In this document: positions 15,995-24,657 of the stretch, one piece after another
How the letters are laid out: the number at the start of each line of letters is the position of its first letter
How positions within the stretch are numbered: the first letter of the stretch is position 1
DNA from: an uncultured Prevotellaceae bacterium
Lineage (GTDB): Bacteria; Bacteroidota; Bacteroidia; Bacteroidales; Bacteroidaceae
Reading direction: 5' to 3'
NCBI GenBank assembly: GCA_902776195.1
Contig: CACYPF010000022.1
Location: 1 to 37,384, forward strand
DNA: 37,384 nt
Program-made: the position numbers and the translations under genes
Notes under the pieces: generated by a model
Database searches by the model: none
Seen by the model: the letters and a program-made list of their open reading frames with translations, nothing else
What the model was told of the DNA's origin: nothing

Positions 15995-18211
15995 TTACTC
16001 AGCGAGTGGGTCGAAGGTACCAGGAGCACCTCCCTTGTTATAGTCACCCCATCCGATGGTCTGCTCCAACTGCTTGTTCTGGTTCTGCACACCACTGCTG
16101 AAGCCCAGCAGATAGTAGTTTGGCTGGAATTTGATGTACAGGTCATTATGCTGTGAGTCACGACCGTCACCCTTTGACTCCTTGACAGCCAGGTTACTCT
16201 GATACCAAGTCTTCAGAGCTTCCAGGTCAGTAGCCAGAGTAGTACTGTTGAGGTTAACACCTGCAGGACGTACGCCACCGCCTTTCAGCAGAGGATCGCC
16301 ATCCCACTGGGTGGTACCTACGCCATAAGAGTCGGCAACACGGTACTGCAGTCTCTCACGACGCTGACCGTTCAGTGGCTTGTAACCCAGCCATGTGCAG
16401 GTATTGGTGATGTCACCACTCAGCTTCCAGCTGGCGTTGAGGGTCTCCTGACCTACACCACCGTCGAAGAGCATCCAGCGACGCATGTCATCGAAACGCT
16501 TGCCCTCGTAAGCGAACTCAATCTGACGCTCATAAAGGATAGCACTCATACAAGCAGCCTGGTCACTGGTCAGATTAGCCTGCAGACCATAGTTGTTGGA
16601 AGAGTCATAACCGGCACGTGCACGGATCTTCTGCAACTGCTGAACGGCATAAGGCATGTCACCAGCCATACAAGCAGCCTCGGCGAGGTTAAGAAGAACC
16701 TCAGCATAACGAAGCTCGATGAGGGGAGCGGCAGAATAGAATGGACCTGCACCAGTCTTCCAACCTGCGGGGTTGTAAGTATAAAGGGCAGAGGGGTTCA
16801 CGTCAAGGTCGTCACTCTTCTTGCGAACGAGGATACTGTTGCTGTATCTTCCAGCAGACTCCATACCCAGGTTGTCTGCACCATAGGAGTTACCACTCTC
16901 CACGTTGCCCTGGTCGTTGACATCGGCATACCATACATAGCCCCAGTAAGTGTAGTTGGCACCGTCACTGGGATTGTGCTCGTTATGAATAGAGGCATCA
17001 CCGTTATAAGCCCAACGGAATCCTGGGAAGGTGAAAGTACGATAGAAACGCGGGTCACGGTTCATGAACGGATAGTCGGTATCCAATGTCTCGCTGGATG
17101 TCTCCAACTTGGTATAGTTGTTGGCGGCGGCAGGAATCTTACCGTCAGACATGGGGAACATGTTCAGAATCATGCGAGAGGGAGTAAGACCGTTACCACC
17201 TGTGTTGTCAGGACGGATGTAACGCTCCCACATATTGTTCTTCGCAGCATCGTCAATACCAGTCAGGATGACGGTGGTATTATAAAGAGTGAAGAAGATA
17301 GCCTCACGGTTTGCCGTCTTGCCAATCTGTGTGAAGACACTGGCGAAGTCGCTACCGTTCTTGTTATTGCTGGAAGAATAGAGTCCATAACCGCAAGCGT
17401 CGATGGTAGACAGGTCGTCCTTCATCTCATTATAAGCCTCTGTCCAGCGAGACTTGTCATTGGTACGGTTGAACAGCGGACTAGCCCACAGTACCAGTAC
17501 ACGACCCTTCAGGGCCAAAGCGGTACCAGAGGTGACACGACCATAGTTGGAACCGTCTTTCCAACCGCCATCGGCAGTCTCACCAGCCAGCAGCAATGCG
17601 GCATTGTCCAGGTCTTCCACGATGAACTCGATGGTCTCCTTGGTGGTAGAACGTGGGGTGTAGTTGCTCTCTGTAGGTTCCAGTACTTCTTTCACAATGG
17701 GTACACCACCATACCATTTCACGAGGTTATAATAACACCATGCACGGAAGAAGTATGCCTGACCAAGCAGGGTACCTTTCTGGGCTTCTGTGAGTGAACT
17801 GCTCTCCACACCACGGATGAAGTCGTTGATGTTACGGATACGTCCGTAAACGGCTTCCTGGATGTTGTTGGAGGTTCCCATGAAGTAGTCAGGAACAGAG
17901 GTCGAAGTGGAATTGTCACTCGAGAGTTCATTCTCAGGATTGGTGAATATACTGAAACCAGCATACTCTTCTGTTGACTGACCAGCAGCATCCATCAAAC
18001 CGCAGGAGGGATATTTCCACGACATGTCTGCTGTTGTAGGCAGACACCAGCCGTAGAGGTCGTTCAAACGACCGTTAGCTCCGTCGTAGTCATTGTATAC
18101 CTCAGCACCCACTTGGTCGTAGTTCTTCTTGTCCTTCAGGAACTGGTCGCTGCAGGCAGAGAATGCTAACATGGATGCAAGGCCAAAGCTGAAATATTTT
18201 ATTGCTTTCAT
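15995..18211 (-). CDS. susD: SusD-like (RagB) starch-binding-type outer-membrane lipoprotein
   Basis: This 738-residue lipoprotein has a lipobox MLAFSAC with C20 as the lipidated residue. It has the SusD hallmarks: an N-terminal helical region with FLKDKKNYDQ, tetratricopeptide-like segments (GQAYFFRAWCYYNLVKWYG), and a C-terminal block ELRYAEVLLNLAEAA with RQIEFAYEGKRFDDMRRW. It sits on the cell surface as a lid over SusC and binds the glycan. It follows SusC by 42 bp and is the last gene before a clear terminator. At 738 residues it is longer than the classical SusD, suggesting extra loops. The exact ligand cannot be read from the sequence. Confidence 0.95.
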   Translation of the reverse strand: MKAIKYFSFGLASMLAFSACSDQFLKDKKNYDQVGAEVYNDYDGANGRLNDLYGWCLPTTADMSWKYPSCGLMDAAGQSTEEYAGFSIFTNPENELSSDNSTSTSVPDYFMGTSNNIQEAVYGRIRNINDFIRGVESSSLTEAQKGTLLGQAYFFRAWCYYNLVKWYGGVPIVKEVLEPTESNYTPRSTTKETIEFIVEDLDNAALLLAGETADGGWKDGSNYGRVTSGTALALKGRVLVLWASPLFNRTNDKSRWTEAYNEMKDDLSTIDACGYGLYSSSNNKNGSDFASVFTQIGKTANREAIFFTLYNTTVILTGIDDAAKNNMWERYIRPDNTGGNGLTPSRMILNMFPMSDGKIPAAANNYTKLETSSETLDTDYPFMNRDPRFYRTFTFPGFRWAYNGDASIHNEHNPSDGANYTYWGYVWYADVNDQGNVESGNSYGADNLGMESAGRYSNSILVRKKSDDLDVNPSALYTYNPAGWKTGAGPFYSAAPLIELRYAEVLLNLAEAACMAGDMPYAVQQLQKIRARAGYDSSNNYGLQANLTSDQAACMSAILYERQIEFAYEGKRFDDMRRWMLFDGGVGQETLNASWKLSGDITNTCTWLGYKPLNGQRRERLQYRVADSYGVGTTQWDGDPLLKGGGVRPAGVNLNSTTLATDLEALKTWYQSNLAVKESKGDGRDSQHNDLYIKFQPNYYLLGFSSGVQNQNKQLEQTIGWGDYNKGGAPGTFDPLAE

Positions 18212-18253
18212 AATTTCTCTTTTTACTTTTATACTTTTATACCTTTTTATCCT

Positions 18254-21200
18254 TTAGAAGCTCAAGTTGACACCAATCGTCCACTTACGCAGGTTAGGAT
18301 ACTTGCCATAAGATCCTGCCATGGGGTTCATAAAGCTGTCGGGATATGGATTGTAGAAGTTAATCAGGTTCTGACCGGTGATGTTCACACGGATGCTCTT
18401 AATACCAATCGACTTGTACAGCTGATTAGGAATGGTGTAAGCCAATGTCAGACGACTCAGGCGGACAGTAGCAGCACTTACACGCCAGAAACTGGAGGCA
18501 TTGCTGTTGATACTGTAGGCGAGGTTAGGATAGTGAGCCTCACGGTTCTCCTTTACGACGATATTGCCGTTACCATCGTAAACATCCTGATAAGCATACA
18601 TGTTATTGGGATTCCAGAACGATGGCATGTTGTAGAACTCAATATTAGAACCGGAAGCAACACCACGTGCCTCAGCAGGAATCAAGGTGTAACCACCCCA
18701 GCTGGCACCCAGCTGAGCGGTGAGGGAGATACCCTTCCACTCTGCATTCATGTTCATGGTGAAGCCATAAGGGTTAGAGCGGTTAGACAGACAAACCTGG
18801 TCGTTGTCGGCATCTACGACACCGTCAGGACCTGCGTATGTCTTGGTCTCCTGGTTGTAAGCACCACGGACGTCCTTGTAGATCAACATACCAGGACGAA
18901 CCTGATCCTTGGTCATACCCATGTAAGAGGTGATGTTGTACTTGTTGAAGTACTCCTCAATGTCCTGGAAAGAACGGAACATACCGATGCACTGCATACC
19001 CCAGGTACCGATATCTGTACGTCCACCGTATACGATCTGACGATAGATATAGTCATCCTCGAAGTCCATAACCAGTACCTCGTTGTCGTGGAAACCAGTA
19101 TTCAGTCCAATCTTGTACTTGAAGTCCTTACCAATCTTGTCACGCCAGTTGATGCCGATTTCCCAACCCCAGCTGTTCATCTCACCAAGGTTGGTGGAAG
19201 CAGACTGTGTACCAATGGTGGAAGGCACGTTCTGTCCGAGGTTCAGCAGCATCTCACGGTTGCGCTCCTTATAGTAGTCAACGTTGATGGCAAGACGACG
19301 GTTCAGCAACTGGAGGTCAAGACCGATATTGGTCTTATAAGACTTATCCCAGTGTACGTCACGGTTGACGGCAGAGGTGTTTTTGTTGATAGAGATACGA
19401 GTGTTCTTACTTGGGTCTTGGTTGGTAGACTCACCGAATACGATACTCTTGTTCTTATCAAGTGTGTAGATCTGCAGCCACTGCCATGGTGTCAGGTTAT
19501 CACGACCGGTGATACCCCAGCTGGCGCGGATCTTCAGGAAGTCAATCCACTTCAGCCATTTTACGTTCTGGAACCAAGGCTCTTCGCTGATAACCCAACC
19601 TGCGGAGATAGCAGGGAAGGTTCCCCAGTAGTTCTCAGGTGCGAACTTAGTAGAGGCATCGGAACGGAGCAGGAACTCGAACAGGTAACGGTCTGCATAA
19701 GCGTAGTTGACACGTCCGATATAGGACAGCGTACCGCTCTCAGCACGGTTGAAGTTCAGTGACTGGTCACCCTTGGTAGAGTTGGACTGGTGAGTAGAGA
19801 AAGCATAAGGCTCGTTCGCCTGGCTGAGGTTGAACTCACTCTCTGTCTCTGATTTCTCAATAGAGAACAACGCACCGATATTATGTCTGCCGAAAGTACG
19901 GTTGTAGTTGAAGGTGAGGTTCATCTGGTAGTTATCCGTACGAACCATCTGACGGCTGCTGTAGTTACCGTTAGCATATTCAATGGCATTGAAGTTGCTG
20001 TAGTCCAGATAGTCGAAACCGAGGTCTTCACCACCTGTCGGTGTGTAAAGGTGCTGACCGGAACCATAACGCTTCTGCATGGTGTAAAGCGTATAGGCTG
20101 TACCATACTCGTTGGTCTTGTCGGTATTGATACTCTTAGAGTAAGAGAACTTCACCTTCAAGCCCTGCAGAATCTTGCTCCATCCGAAGTCGTAGTTAAC
20201 ACTACCGCTGATGTTGAGGGTAGAGGTCTTGCTATCGGAGAAGTCACCATTATTCTGCAAAGTGGCGAAGTGGTAGTTCTGGTTCTGTACACGGGCACCA
20301 TTAGATGGACCATAGCTGGGAATGGCATATTCTTCTACATACTCTGGCATATAGCGAGGACGGGTCAACATGAGGTTGTAGTCCTTCTCTGCATTAGTAC
20401 CACCCACCTTCAAGAGAGGTTTCTCCTTGTTGCCGTAGTCACCGCTGACAGTCAGGTTGGCTCCTAACCACTTGCTGATCTTCACGTCCACACCGGCACG
20501 GTAGTTCCAACGGTCATAGTTCAGTTTACCAAGGTTACCGTCTTGCTTGAAATAACTGATGCCTGCAAAGTAGTTCACATTGTCTGTAGCACCACTGACA
20601 TTAATGGCGTGACGCTGGGTGAAACCGGTCTTCCAATACTTGTCGAGCAGGTCATAGTTCAGGTTCTTCATAGCAGCCAACTCATCTGCCTGGAACAAGG
20701 CAGTGGTATGGTTCAGGCTGGTGTTCGTAGGATCGGCTGCGGTCACTGCATTATAAAGACGACCGTAATCGTAAGAATTCAGCATCTTAGGACGAGCCAC
20801 CTCATCGGTGAAACCGAAGGTGCCGCTATAGGAGATGCTTGGAGCACCCATTTTACCTTTCTTCGTCGTTACGAGGATAACACCGTTGGCGGCACGAGAA
20901 CCGTAAACGGCAGCAGAGGCATCCTTCAATACGGAGATGCTCTCCACCTCAGAGGGGTCGAGGTTGTTGAAAGCCTCTTCACCTAAGTTGTGATAGGTGC
21001 TTCCCACCTTTACATCGTTAGGATAGATATATCCGTCAATGACATACAGAGGTGACTGGGCATTAGAACCAATCTCACCAAGAGAGTTGACGTCACGGAT
21101 ACGCATGGTGGCGTTCTCACCGGGACGGGCATCACCACCTGTAACAGACAGACCGTTTACCAAACCGCTCAGAGAGCTGGCAAGTCCACCGTTGGCAAGG

Positions 21201-21583
21201 TCTTGTACGTCGTTCATGTCTACCGTAGCGATAGAACCGGTCAGGTGAGCCTTCTTCTGGGTGCCATAACCTACTACAACGACTTCTTCCAAAGTCTGCT
21301 TGTCTTCTTCCAGACTGACAGTACCACCAGGGGTAACAGTCTTTGACAGGTATCCTATATAAGTAATGGTTACTTTACCTCCCTTAGGAACATCAATCTT
21401 GTAATTACCATCAAAGTCAGTGATGGTAGCCGTCTTAGTGCCCGTCACCGTCACAGTTGCTCCGATGACTGGTTCACCAGCCTCATCAAGCACGGTACCT
21501 GTTACCGTCTGATTCTGAGCCATGGCAGATGCAGATAACATGAGCATCAAACCCAGGCATAAGGTCTTCATATATCTTTTCAT
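18254..21583 (-). CDS. susC: SusC/RagA-type TonB-dependent outer-membrane transporter
   Basis: This 1109-residue transporter imports glycan oligosaccharides across the outer membrane with TonB energy. In order it has a signal (MKRYMKTLCLGLMLMLSASAMA), a carboxypeptidase-like regulatory domain (VTGTVLDEAGEPVIGATV to about residue 90), the TonB-box-like EEVVVVGYGTQ, the plug (SPLYVIDGY, ISVLKDASAAVYGSRAANG, VILVTTKKGK) and a 22-strand barrel ending in the terminal GVNLSF. It has no N-terminal FecR-interacting signalling extension, so it is probably not a direct transducer for the nearby ECF sigma factor. It starts 28 bp after the surface lipoprotein gene. Confidence 0.96.
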   Translation of the reverse strand: MKRYMKTLCLGLMLMLSASAMAQNQTVTGTVLDEAGEPVIGATVTVTGTKTATITDFDGNYKIDVPKGGKVTITYIGYLSKTVTPGGTVSLEEDKQTLEEVVVVGYGTQKKAHLTGSIATVDMNDVQDLANGGLASSLSGLVNGLSVTGGDARPGENATMRIRDVNSLGEIGSNAQSPLYVIDGYIYPNDVKVGSTYHNLGEEAFNNLDPSEVESISVLKDASAAVYGSRAANGVILVTTKKGKMGAPSISYSGTFGFTDEVARPKMLNSYDYGRLYNAVTAADPTNTSLNHTTALFQADELAAMKNLNYDLLDKYWKTGFTQRHAINVSGATDNVNYFAGISYFKQDGNLGKLNYDRWNYRAGVDVKISKWLGANLTVSGDYGNKEKPLLKVGGTNAEKDYNLMLTRPRYMPEYVEEYAIPSYGPSNGARVQNQNYHFATLQNNGDFSDSKTSTLNISGSVNYDFGWSKILQGLKVKFSYSKSINTDKTNEYGTAYTLYTMQKRYGSGQHLYTPTGGEDLGFDYLDYSNFNAIEYANGNYSSRQMVRTDNYQMNLTFNYNRTFGRHNIGALFSIEKSETESEFNLSQANEPYAFSTHQSNSTKGDQSLNFNRAESGTLSYIGRVNYAYADRYLFEFLLRSDASTKFAPENYWGTFPAISAGWVISEEPWFQNVKWLKWIDFLKIRASWGITGRDNLTPWQWLQIYTLDKNKSIVFGESTNQDPSKNTRISINKNTSAVNRDVHWDKSYKTNIGLDLQLLNRRLAINVDYYKERNREMLLNLGQNVPSTIGTQSASTNLGEMNSWGWEIGINWRDKIGKDFKYKIGLNTGFHDNEVLVMDFEDDYIYRQIVYGGRTDIGTWGMQCIGMFRSFQDIEEYFNKYNITSYMGMTKDQVRPGMLIYKDVRGAYNQETKTYAGPDGVVDADNDQVCLSNRSNPYGFTMNMNAEWKGISLTAQLGASWGGYTLIPAEARGVASGSNIEFYNMPSFWNPNNMYAYQDVYDGNGNIVVKENREAHYPNLAYSINSNASSFWRVSAATVRLSRLTLAYTIPNQLYKSIGIKSIRVNITGQNLINFYNPYPDSFMNPMAGSYGKYPNLRKWTIGVNLSF

Positions 21584-21611
21584 AGTTCTTACTATTTTAT
21601 AGTTTTACCTT

Positions 21612-23105
21612 TTAGTTTTCAGGGAGCCAACGTGGGTCACCAGTTCTGCGAGCAATCTGTGTTGCGCCACCGATGGTGAAATCGCCATTAGCAGGATCCT
21701 TGAACTGTGGGTCTTCCTCAATGTTAGTACCAGAAGTGTCATAGTTTCCTGGATCCTGGAAAGTACCGTCAGCTTTCATATAAGTATTATTCTCAAACTT
21801 AGCTGTAGCCTGATTCTGCTTACCAGCCAGGAAGCGACGGGCAACACCAGAAGAGGAGCAGTCGTAGAAAATACAATTCTTCATGTTCCAATAAGATGTC
21901 TTCTTTCCTGCGACACCGTTGTAGTTACCCCATTGTCCGTTAGCACATACGTGATAGAATGTGCAATTAGTATAAGTAATCGTGTTATCTGTCCATCCAA
22001 ACTGTGTGTCTGGGTCTTTCACCTGATCGTTACCAAAGCCACCGTACTGCACGAAATACTTCACATCACCATCACCGGTATTATAGAATGTAGAATTGTT
22101 GAAGGTGAGATTGCGGAAGAAACCGGATCCCTTGTTGGTCCAGAAGTAACCACCGCTGATAACTTTAGAACCAGTAGGTGTGGTCAGATGGACGAGACAG
22201 TTGTCAATCAGCACATTATCAGCATACCATACCTGCACCTGATTGTCCCACAGGAAATAAGAATTCACTCCCGAGATGTTGCAGTTCATAATGGTGATAT
22301 TGTCCTTTACACGATAGAAATTGTAGTCTGTGTTCCATGCGTTAACCACAAGAGGCGTAATGGCAGGCTTGCGGCTCAGCGACAGGAAAGCTGCTGACGA
22401 AGCACTGCAGTCAATGTCTAAGTATTTCAATACAAATCCAGCTGATGTGCTAAGCTCAGATGTGGCTCCTGTGAACTTAATCTTAGCCCAGTTGGTCTTG
22501 CTGTTAGAGCGAATCGTCACAGCATTGGCACCAAAGTCAATCAAGTCTGAGAGTGTGTACTCTTCACCACCTTCCAAGTCAAAGTTCAGATTCTCTCCAA
22601 TCTTGTCTGCGGGTAAGGGGTTGGCTGCGAACCATTCTGTCAGGTCGCTGCCTGCGGGAATGGTCATGTAAGTCGGAGTAAACGTCGAGAATGCGAACTC
22701 AACGGTCTCTGAGGCATCTGTATTGTTCTTCTTCTTGTTACCAAGAGTAAGGATAGTCATCTCATAGTTAACATCTTCCTCACGCTTAGTAGTGACAGAA
22801 CAGCCGTCTACAATAGAGTCATTGATGAGTGGTTCATCCGGATTACTTGCATCAATTAAGTTGACGCGATAACCGCCAGCTCCCATCACGACAGGCCAAG
22901 AGATTGTCTGTGTCTTGCCGTCTGCACTCGGTGTGACGGTGATGTCATCAGCAGATATGGATGCTACCTGCGTGTTCGATACACCGCTGTCAAACGACTC
23001 GTCATCATAACCATCCTTAGCGCACGAAGTAAAGAAGAGGGCACCAGCTCCAGTCAGAGCTAACGCACAAATCTTACTGTACGTAAATAAATGATTCTGT
23101 TTCAT
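21612..23105 (-). CDS. Surface glycan-binding-type lipoprotein (DUF4957/DUF5123-like)
   Basis: This 497-residue lipoprotein has a lipobox ending FFTSC with C28, followed by AKDGYDDE, an acidic stretch typical of surface-exported Bacteroidota lipoproteins. Residues about 45-140 look like a fibronectin-type III fold (ISWPVVMGAGGYRVNLIDAS). The rest is a beta-helix with DUF4957/DUF5123-type turns (VKDNITIMNCNISG, NLTFNNSTFYNTG, MKNCIFYDCSSSG) and a C-terminal EEDPQFKDPANGDFTIG. It probably binds the target glycan at the surface. It precedes SusC rather than following SusD, which is less usual for a surface glycan-binding protein. Confidence 0.75.
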   Translation of the reverse strand: MKQNHLFTYSKICALALTGAGALFFTSCAKDGYDDESFDSGVSNTQVASISADDITVTPSADGKTQTISWPVVMGAGGYRVNLIDASNPDEPLINDSIVDGCSVTTKREEDVNYEMTILTLGNKKKNNTDASETVEFAFSTFTPTYMTIPAGSDLTEWFAANPLPADKIGENLNFDLEGGEEYTLSDLIDFGANAVTIRSNSKTNWAKIKFTGATSELSTSAGFVLKYLDIDCSASSAAFLSLSRKPAITPLVVNAWNTDYNFYRVKDNITIMNCNISGVNSYFLWDNQVQVWYADNVLIDNCLVHLTTPTGSKVISGGYFWTNKGSGFFRNLTFNNSTFYNTGDGDVKYFVQYGGFGNDQVKDPDTQFGWTDNTITYTNCTFYHVCANGQWGNYNGVAGKKTSYWNMKNCIFYDCSSSGVARRFLAGKQNQATAKFENNTYMKADGTFQDPGNYDTSGTNIEEDPQFKDPANGDFTIGGATQIARRTGDPRWLPEN

Positions 23106-23120
23106 AAATTAAGTTTTAAG

Positions 23121-23134
23121 TTATACATGTATAA
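23121..23134. promoter_or_regulatory. Perfect 14-bp palindrome in the adh-lipoprotein gap
   Basis: TTATACATGTATAA is its own reverse complement and lies 16 bp before the surface-lipoprotein ATG, in a 93-bp AT-rich gap. It could be an operator for the SusCD genes. No convincing TAnnTTTG promoter is seen in the gap (nearest is TACTTTTT). Confidence 0.4.
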
Positions 23135-23198
23135 AATTAGTAGCTATATATAGTATATTTCTTAAAAGACGTTGCATTATCTAAAAAGTAATCAATAT

Positions 23199-24218
23199 TT
23201 AGCCGAAATGTACCAAAATGCGGAATACCTTGCCAGGATTTGCCGCCCATTCCTCCATCGCTGCGGTGGCTCCCTCGGGGATAACCTCATTGCTGATCAG
23301 ACGGTCAACAGGACAGGTGCCACGCTCCAGATAATGGATGACAGCACGGAAGTCGGAGGGTTGGGCATTGCGGGATCCTCTGATATCCAACTCTTTCTGA
23401 ACGAAGTACTTGGTCTGGAAAGATACCTCTGCCTTGGCATAGCCGATGCATACCACACGACCAGTGAAGGCGACCTCGTCGACTGCCATCTGATAGGTGG
23501 GAGTGCTTCCTACTGCCTCAATCACCACGTCGGGACCAAAGCCGTGCGTGATCTCCATAAGACGGGCATGGACATCCTCGGTCTTGGTGTTGACGACATA
23601 GCTGGCTCCCATCTGCTTGGCAAGGGCAAGCTTCTCATCGTCGATGTCTGCCGCAATGACGGTGGCACCACGCTGGGCAGAGCGTACGACGGCACCCATA
23701 CCGACCATGCCACAGCCAATCACCATGACGACATCGATATCTGTTACCTGAGCACGACTGACAGCATGGAAACCCACACTCATCGGTTCGATTAATGCAC
23801 AGGTGCGGGGTGTCAGCAGTCCTGCGGGGATGACTTTCTCCCAGGGCAGGGCGAGATACTCACACATGGCTCCCCAGCGCTGCACACCTAATGTCTGGTT
23901 GTGCTCGCAGGCATTGACTCTGTCGTTACGGCATGACGCACATTTTCCACAGTTGGTGTAGGGGTTGACGGTGACGGTCATACCGGGCTTCAGTCCCTCA
24001 GGTACGTTCTTGCCAATCTTGACAATCTCCGCACCTACCTCATGACCGGGAACCACTGGCATCTTCACCATCGGGTTACCGCCACGGAAGGTATTCAGGT
24101 CACTGCCACAAAAACCTACATACTTCATTTTCAATAGTACATCGTCATCACCCATCTGGGGCTCTGGGATGTCTATTACCTTCATCACGGAAGGCTCAGT
24201 AATTTGAATTGCTTTCAT
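23199..24218 (-). CDS. Zn-dependent alcohol dehydrogenase, L-galactonate/L-fucose pathway type
   Basis: This 339-residue medium-chain dehydrogenase has catalytic Zn ligands in GFCGSD and GHEVGAE, and a structural Zn site of four Cys in NCGKCASCRNDRVNAC. The Rossmann motif is GCGMVGMGAVV. It oxidises a secondary alcohol with NAD(P). The best guess, given FucI/FucP, lactonase-type and aldo/keto reductase neighbours, is a dehydrogenase of a deoxy-sugar acid, for example 2-keto-3-deoxy-L-fuconate, or of L-galactonate (the LgoD/YjjN subfamily is similar). It follows the mutarotase gene by 61 bp and precedes the surface lipoprotein by 93 bp without a clear terminator, so catabolic and import genes may share a transcript. 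Confidence 0.75.
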   Translation of the reverse strand: MKAIQITEPSVMKVIDIPEPQMGDDDVLLKMKYVGFCGSDLNTFRGGNPMVKMPVVPGHEVGAEIVKIGKNVPEGLKPGMTVTVNPYTNCGKCASCRNDRVNACEHNQTLGVQRWGAMCEYLALPWEKVIPAGLLTPRTCALIEPMSVGFHAVSRAQVTDIDVVMVIGCGMVGMGAVVRSAQRGATVIAADIDDEKLALAKQMGASYVVNTKTEDVHARLMEITHGFGPDVVIEAVGSTPTYQMAVDEVAFTGRVVCIGYAKAEVSFQTKYFVQKELDIRGSRNAQPSDFRAVIHYLERGTCPVDRLISNEVIPEGATAAMEEWAANPGKVFRILVHFG

Positions 24219-24235
24219 ATTTAGTTCATTTTAAA

Positions 24236-24283
24236 TTCTTACTTCTCACCTCTTACTTCTCACCTCTTACCTCTCACCTCTAA
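24236..24283. repeat. CTTACTTCTCACCT simple repeat
   Basis: TTCTTACTTCTCACCTC-type units repeat about four times in the gap between the mutarotase and dehydrogenase genes. The sequence shares an 18-mer, inverted, with the in-gene repeat at 12866-12904. Such degenerate repeats are common in Bacteroidota spacers. Confidence 0.6.
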
Positions 24284-24657
24284 TATAAATAGAACATCCG
24301 TTCCATCATCTGCCATTTCTCATCGCTGGTAGCACCCTCACGGCATTGCTGGAACATCGCCATATAGTCTTCCCATTCCTGTTGGCGGGGTAGGGTGGCA
24401 AGTCGCTTCATCGCCGTATCCCAGTCGAAGTCGAGTGGGGTCTCCACAATCATGAACAGACGGTTGTCAAGAATATAGATTTCCATCTCCAGGATTCCTA
24501 CGGAACGGATGCCGTCCAGAATCTCTTTCCACGCCTCAGGCTCACTATGGCGGCGACGATACTCAGCAATCAACTGCGGGTCGTCCTTCAGGTCCATCGT
24601 CTGGCAGTAACGCTTGACGGGCTGCTGATACTCTTTGATAGGATATCCGTTGGTCAT
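24280..24657 (-). CDS. rhaM: L-rhamnose mutarotase family protein (RhaM/DUF718)
   Basis: This 125-residue cytoplasmic protein has the RhaM dimeric alpha/beta-barrel fold: KRYCQTMDLKDDPQLIAEYRRRH at the start (short form: RYCQTMDLKDD) and the later blocks GILEMEIYILDNRLFM, VETP and MMERMFYL. It interconverts anomers of 6-deoxyhexoses. In this setting L-fucose is the more likely substrate because FucI and FucP are adjacent, although the enzyme locus also frees rhamnose. The start at 24657 overlaps the FucP stop as ATGA. A longer frame from 24711 is possible but would overlap FucP by 58 bp. The family call is firm, the substrate is not. Confidence 0.8.
   Translation of the reverse strand: MTNGYPIKEYQQPVKRYCQTMDLKDDPQLIAEYRRRHSEPEAWKEILDGIRSVGILEMEIYILDNRLFMIVETPLDFDWDTAMKRLATLPRQQEWEDYMAMFQQCREGATSDEKWQMMERMFYLY

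Noticed and set aside
18533-19762. 409-codon plus-strand ORF opposite SusC
   Set aside because: It is antisense to a full, well-supported SusC gene. Its composition follows from the codon use of the real gene.
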